NCBI GenBank assembly: GCA_001655205.1
Contig: LPNZ01007335.1
Coordinates: forward strand, 1-64,000
Reading direction: 5' to 3'
Source of the DNA: Lenisia limosa
Lineage: Eukaryota > Breviatea
Length of the DNA stretch: 64,000 nucleotides
Shown: one piece after another, positions 61,263-64,000 of the stretch
Layout: each line of letters opens with the position of its first letter
How positions within the stretch are numbered: position 1 is the stretch's first letter
Position numbers and translations under genes: made by a program
Notes under the pieces: generated by a model
Database searches by the model: none
Told to the model about the DNA's origin: nothing
The model's input: only the letters and a program-made list of their open reading frames with translations

Positions 61263-64000
61263 CTATTGCTCCTCATACAAGTTAAGATTGAGGCGAAGCT
61301 GCGGTTTATAGCCCATATCGATATCGTCTTCTTCAGTCTCATCAGTCTCATCATCAGTCTCTTCTTCGTTACCTAAAGAGAGTTTAGGCAATATGTAGAA
61401 ATGAGAAAGAAAACAATGGTATCAATAGTTGACATGTCATACTCTCAAATCAATATCCAGCTAAACCATCTTTATCATACCGCTGCTGCCATGATACGGA
61501 CGCCTAACTAGAGGCTCTTCATCCGAATCCAAATATCGCCGCGTTCGCCTTTTGGGTCTTCTTGATCCTCCAATAAGCTGTAGTATTAGCAAAACCCTTT
61601 CAAGTGTAATAACTTACTTCTTGTTGTGGTGACGGTGTGCGAGGCGAAAAGGAGGAAGGTGCTGCAGATAAGCTAAAAGTGAGAAAAGGAACACTTCTCA
61701 TATCAACTGCTTTTGGCAATAACTATTGCTCTATATAATTTATAACAACGTGATTTTCCACTCTGTTAGTGAAGAAAAGACTACACTGATATGTGTTTTA
61801 CTGCTATTAATGCTTACCATGATCTATGACTGGCTCTTTCTATCAAGAAAAAAAAAATTACCAATCACTTCAAGAAAATAGAGAAATGCTAATATGTTGC
61901 ACTGGAAGCTATATACAGCATACCTGAGTGACAGTTTGGGAACTGAGGGTGCTGGAGTTCGAGAGGATACTAAATTGAGAGAGCTGACTGGGGCAGGAAC
62001 AGAGGGCACAGCTAAGGGGGAGGTAGTGGGTGGGGAAGAGTCCAGAAAAACAGGGTTGCGAGATTCGACAGGCTCAGGGACTGGTTCTTGTGGAGAAGAC
62101 CCTACTTCAGAGTTGGTACTGAGAATTTTGGTAGAATCCACCATTGGAAGGCCTTGAGACCTGAGTTCTGTTCACAATTGAAGTGAATCGTACCTTGATA
62201 GTCGACCATTGTCGACATTGCTGATGCTGCAGGAGACGGAGGGGAAGCTGTCATCGAGGCTATTGACGGAACAGGGCTAATGGGATAAGACTAGCTTGAA
62301 AATGAGGATGTTACCTTGAAAGGAAATGGGAGATTCCATATTCATCAGCGCTGTCATCAGCACTTGACATGGAAGTACTTTGGCTGGATTCGTGTTCCGA
62401 CGATTCGGGTTCCAGGGTTTCATCTGACTTGCCTTGGCTCTCAATAAGATCTTCATATCTGATAGTAAATAAAGTAGTGAGCAGCTCACCTTCGTCTTGC
62501 TTTATTGGCATTATCAGTTGCTCCACTTGTTAGAGATGGAGCGACTGACGTTTCCGGGATGAGAACACTGTCAAGCTCTAATTAATAAGACTCTACTACA
62601 CACTACACAATTGGGTGGGGGATAGCAATTCGCATACTTTTTCGCCTTGCAAGGTAAGGCCAATGTGAACCAACAACCAAAGATTTTGGCCTTGGGATAT
62701 GTATCACTTTTTTTGGTGCATTGATTTCAAACAGCAATGTCTGGGCAGATTGCAAAAGTGGCAAACGTTTGACTGTAGCAAGTCCTACAGCAGGCTTATG
62801 TTTTGAGTATGTCACATGGGTTGGAATATGCTCCCCAGCTCTGGGCACTACTCTGGAAAATAAAACAATAGGCTATCATCGCATGGTCAAAGATATCAAA
62901 AACTTTGGCAAACTCTCGTCGTCTTGCACGCTGACGCCTTCCAATGCTCTTCTCCTGTTCAATAACTTCCTCGACAGTGAGTTCGGAAACCATGGGGGTC
63001 CAATGTGTCACACTTTCGGCAGCGGGACGAATGACATTTGATACTATAATATGGTAAAGGAAGATCATACGTAAACAAGAATTAGTTGTCCACTTACACT
63101 CAGGGTCTTCTTCATCAATTTCTTTGTACTTAATTAATGTGTTTGCGGCAATCTAAAGAGTTACATCTTTTCAAACAAATACTTCTTCAACAAACCTGTT
63201 CTTTAATTGAATGGGATATCAAAGGGATAAACTCTCGTGGAAGAGAAAGATCACAACAGAGGCACGCAGCAAAGAGGTCTGGTGAATTGTGGGCTGAAGT
63301 AATATCCCTAATAGATTATCTCAGCAAGTATGCCTTTACCATTGGAAGCAGTCTTCAAGAGTTAACGAGCCAACTCGAATGTCAAGGATAATGTCAATTA
63401 ATTTGCCTTTACCAGCAGGCCTTGTAAGTTAGGAAAACTTCATCAAAAAGGAACGAAAAAAGAGGAGGGCAAACCGTTCAGCTGCAAAAAGAATGTTTTG
63501 CGGTGAAAAAGCGCGAACTTGGCGGACAATATCCATTTCCACTTGTTTGAGAACACTAGGGCTGACATCGTGATCCTAGAAAAGTAAGAAATCAGACTGT
63601 GCTTCCAAAAAGCATCCGCTCACTTCACAAATAATTTTTGCGAGTTCCACGAAGGAGATTTGGGGGTCGTGGCAATTCCAGGTCACTGTTTCAGTGACTT
63701 TGCTGGTTCCGGTGTCAAATTCTAACCGCAGTGGAATTATCATTTCTAGAAATTAATAAAAAGGAGAATTTCGCCCAATCAACCCCTATTGAAAAAAAAA
63801 AAGGTATCGCAAAAATAAGTAATGGATGGAAATAAGGTAAGCGTGCGCAAAAAATAGTCTCATTGTTGTTTCAAGGTCAAAAGTTCAAACAATAAATATA
63901 ATAACAAACCTTTTTTGGGAATCAGAGGAGTGATACCAACTTCGTCTGTAACTTCAGCAAGAGTGGGTGGAGGTGGTATTGGGGTTGGATCTCTATTAGT
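61263..64000 (-). CDS. SNF5: SNF5/SMARCB1 subunit of SWI/SNF remodeller, 5' end outside window
   Basis: The core subunit of SWI/SNF-type chromatin remodellers. Near the right edge the protein reads GITPLIPKK, then SNF5 repeat 1 (MIIPLRLEFDTG ... VTWNCHD, FVELAKIICEDHDVSPS, VEMDIVRQVRAF). Repeat 2 follows (DIILDIRVGSLTLEDCFQW, SPDLFAACLCCDLSLP, REFIPLISHSIKEQI), then SVTHWTPMVSELTVEEVIEQ, which matches the region after the repeats. Downstream is a less conserved region (INAPKKVIHIPRPKSLVVGS) and a Ser/Pro/acidic tail (SSEHESSQSTSMSSADDSAD) ending DMGYKPQLRLNLNLYEEQ at 61263-61265. The start codon and N-terminus lie beyond 64000. Its stop lies 72 bp from the convergent ALDH12 stop. The long disordered tail is not seen in animal SMARCB1. 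Confidence 0.87.

Overview
This is nuclear DNA of a eukaryote whose genes are packed closely and are rich in introns. Almost every coding region is split by short GT-AG introns, typically about 45-90 bp, so most long open frames in the window are shadows or exon-plus-intron read-throughs. I assembled gene models by hand, following frame and splice signals and using the known protein families as a guide. Gene content is that of a free-living or parasitic unicellular eukaryote. The arginyl-tRNA synthetase looks fungal-type, the P5C dehydrogenase is of the plant ALDH12 type, and there is a Rab4, a FET-type RNA-binding protein and a twelve-helix cyclase-like protein. I cannot name the lineage; an early-diverging fungal relative or an amoebozoan-like protist would fit.

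Layout from left to right: two small unknown + strand genes or one split gene (129-1903); Rab4 (-, 2216-3439); cytosolic arginyl-tRNA synthetase (+, 3601-6715); triosephosphate isomerase (+, 7026-8386); a possible small membrane protein (-, 8670-9099); a ~10 kb gene for a large surface protein of repeated beta modules with a multi-helix C-terminus (-, 9164-19190); a FET/TAF15-like RNA-binding protein (+, 19516-20961); a 12-TM class III cyclase-like protein (-, 21238-27490); a MACROD-type macro-domain protein (+, to 29496); a long coiled-coil protein (+, 30010-36220); an RS-rich protein ending in a PH-like domain (-, 36389-40699); a bacterial-type phosphohexomutase (+, 40886-43497); CPSF2/CPSF100 (-, 43621-47697); neuroguidin/Lcp5 (+, 47916-50510 or longer); an unknown basic protein (+, 51098-52886); an ankyrin-BRCT protein (-, 53138-58611); ALDH12 P5C dehydrogenase (+, 58911-61190); and the 3' two-thirds of a SNF5/SMARCB1 gene that runs off the right edge (-, 61263-64000).

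There is no operon or pathway cluster. The genes cover translation, glycolysis, proline breakdown, 3'-end processing, ribosome assembly, chromatin remodelling, DNA damage signalling and membrane signalling. They mostly alternate in strand, with divergent promoters of about 160-330 bp and convergent 3' ends 70-280 bp apart.

Twelve N-filled assembly gaps interrupt the window. Eight abut long homopolymer or dinucleotide runs and two sit in tandem repeats. Two small dispersed repeat families lie mainly inside introns, and two tandem duplications span exon-intron junctions. The most unusual items are the cyclase-like protein, whose catalytic aspartates I cannot find; the 21-bp minisatellite built on a 5' splice site; and the bacterial-type sugar phosphomutase that carries many introns.
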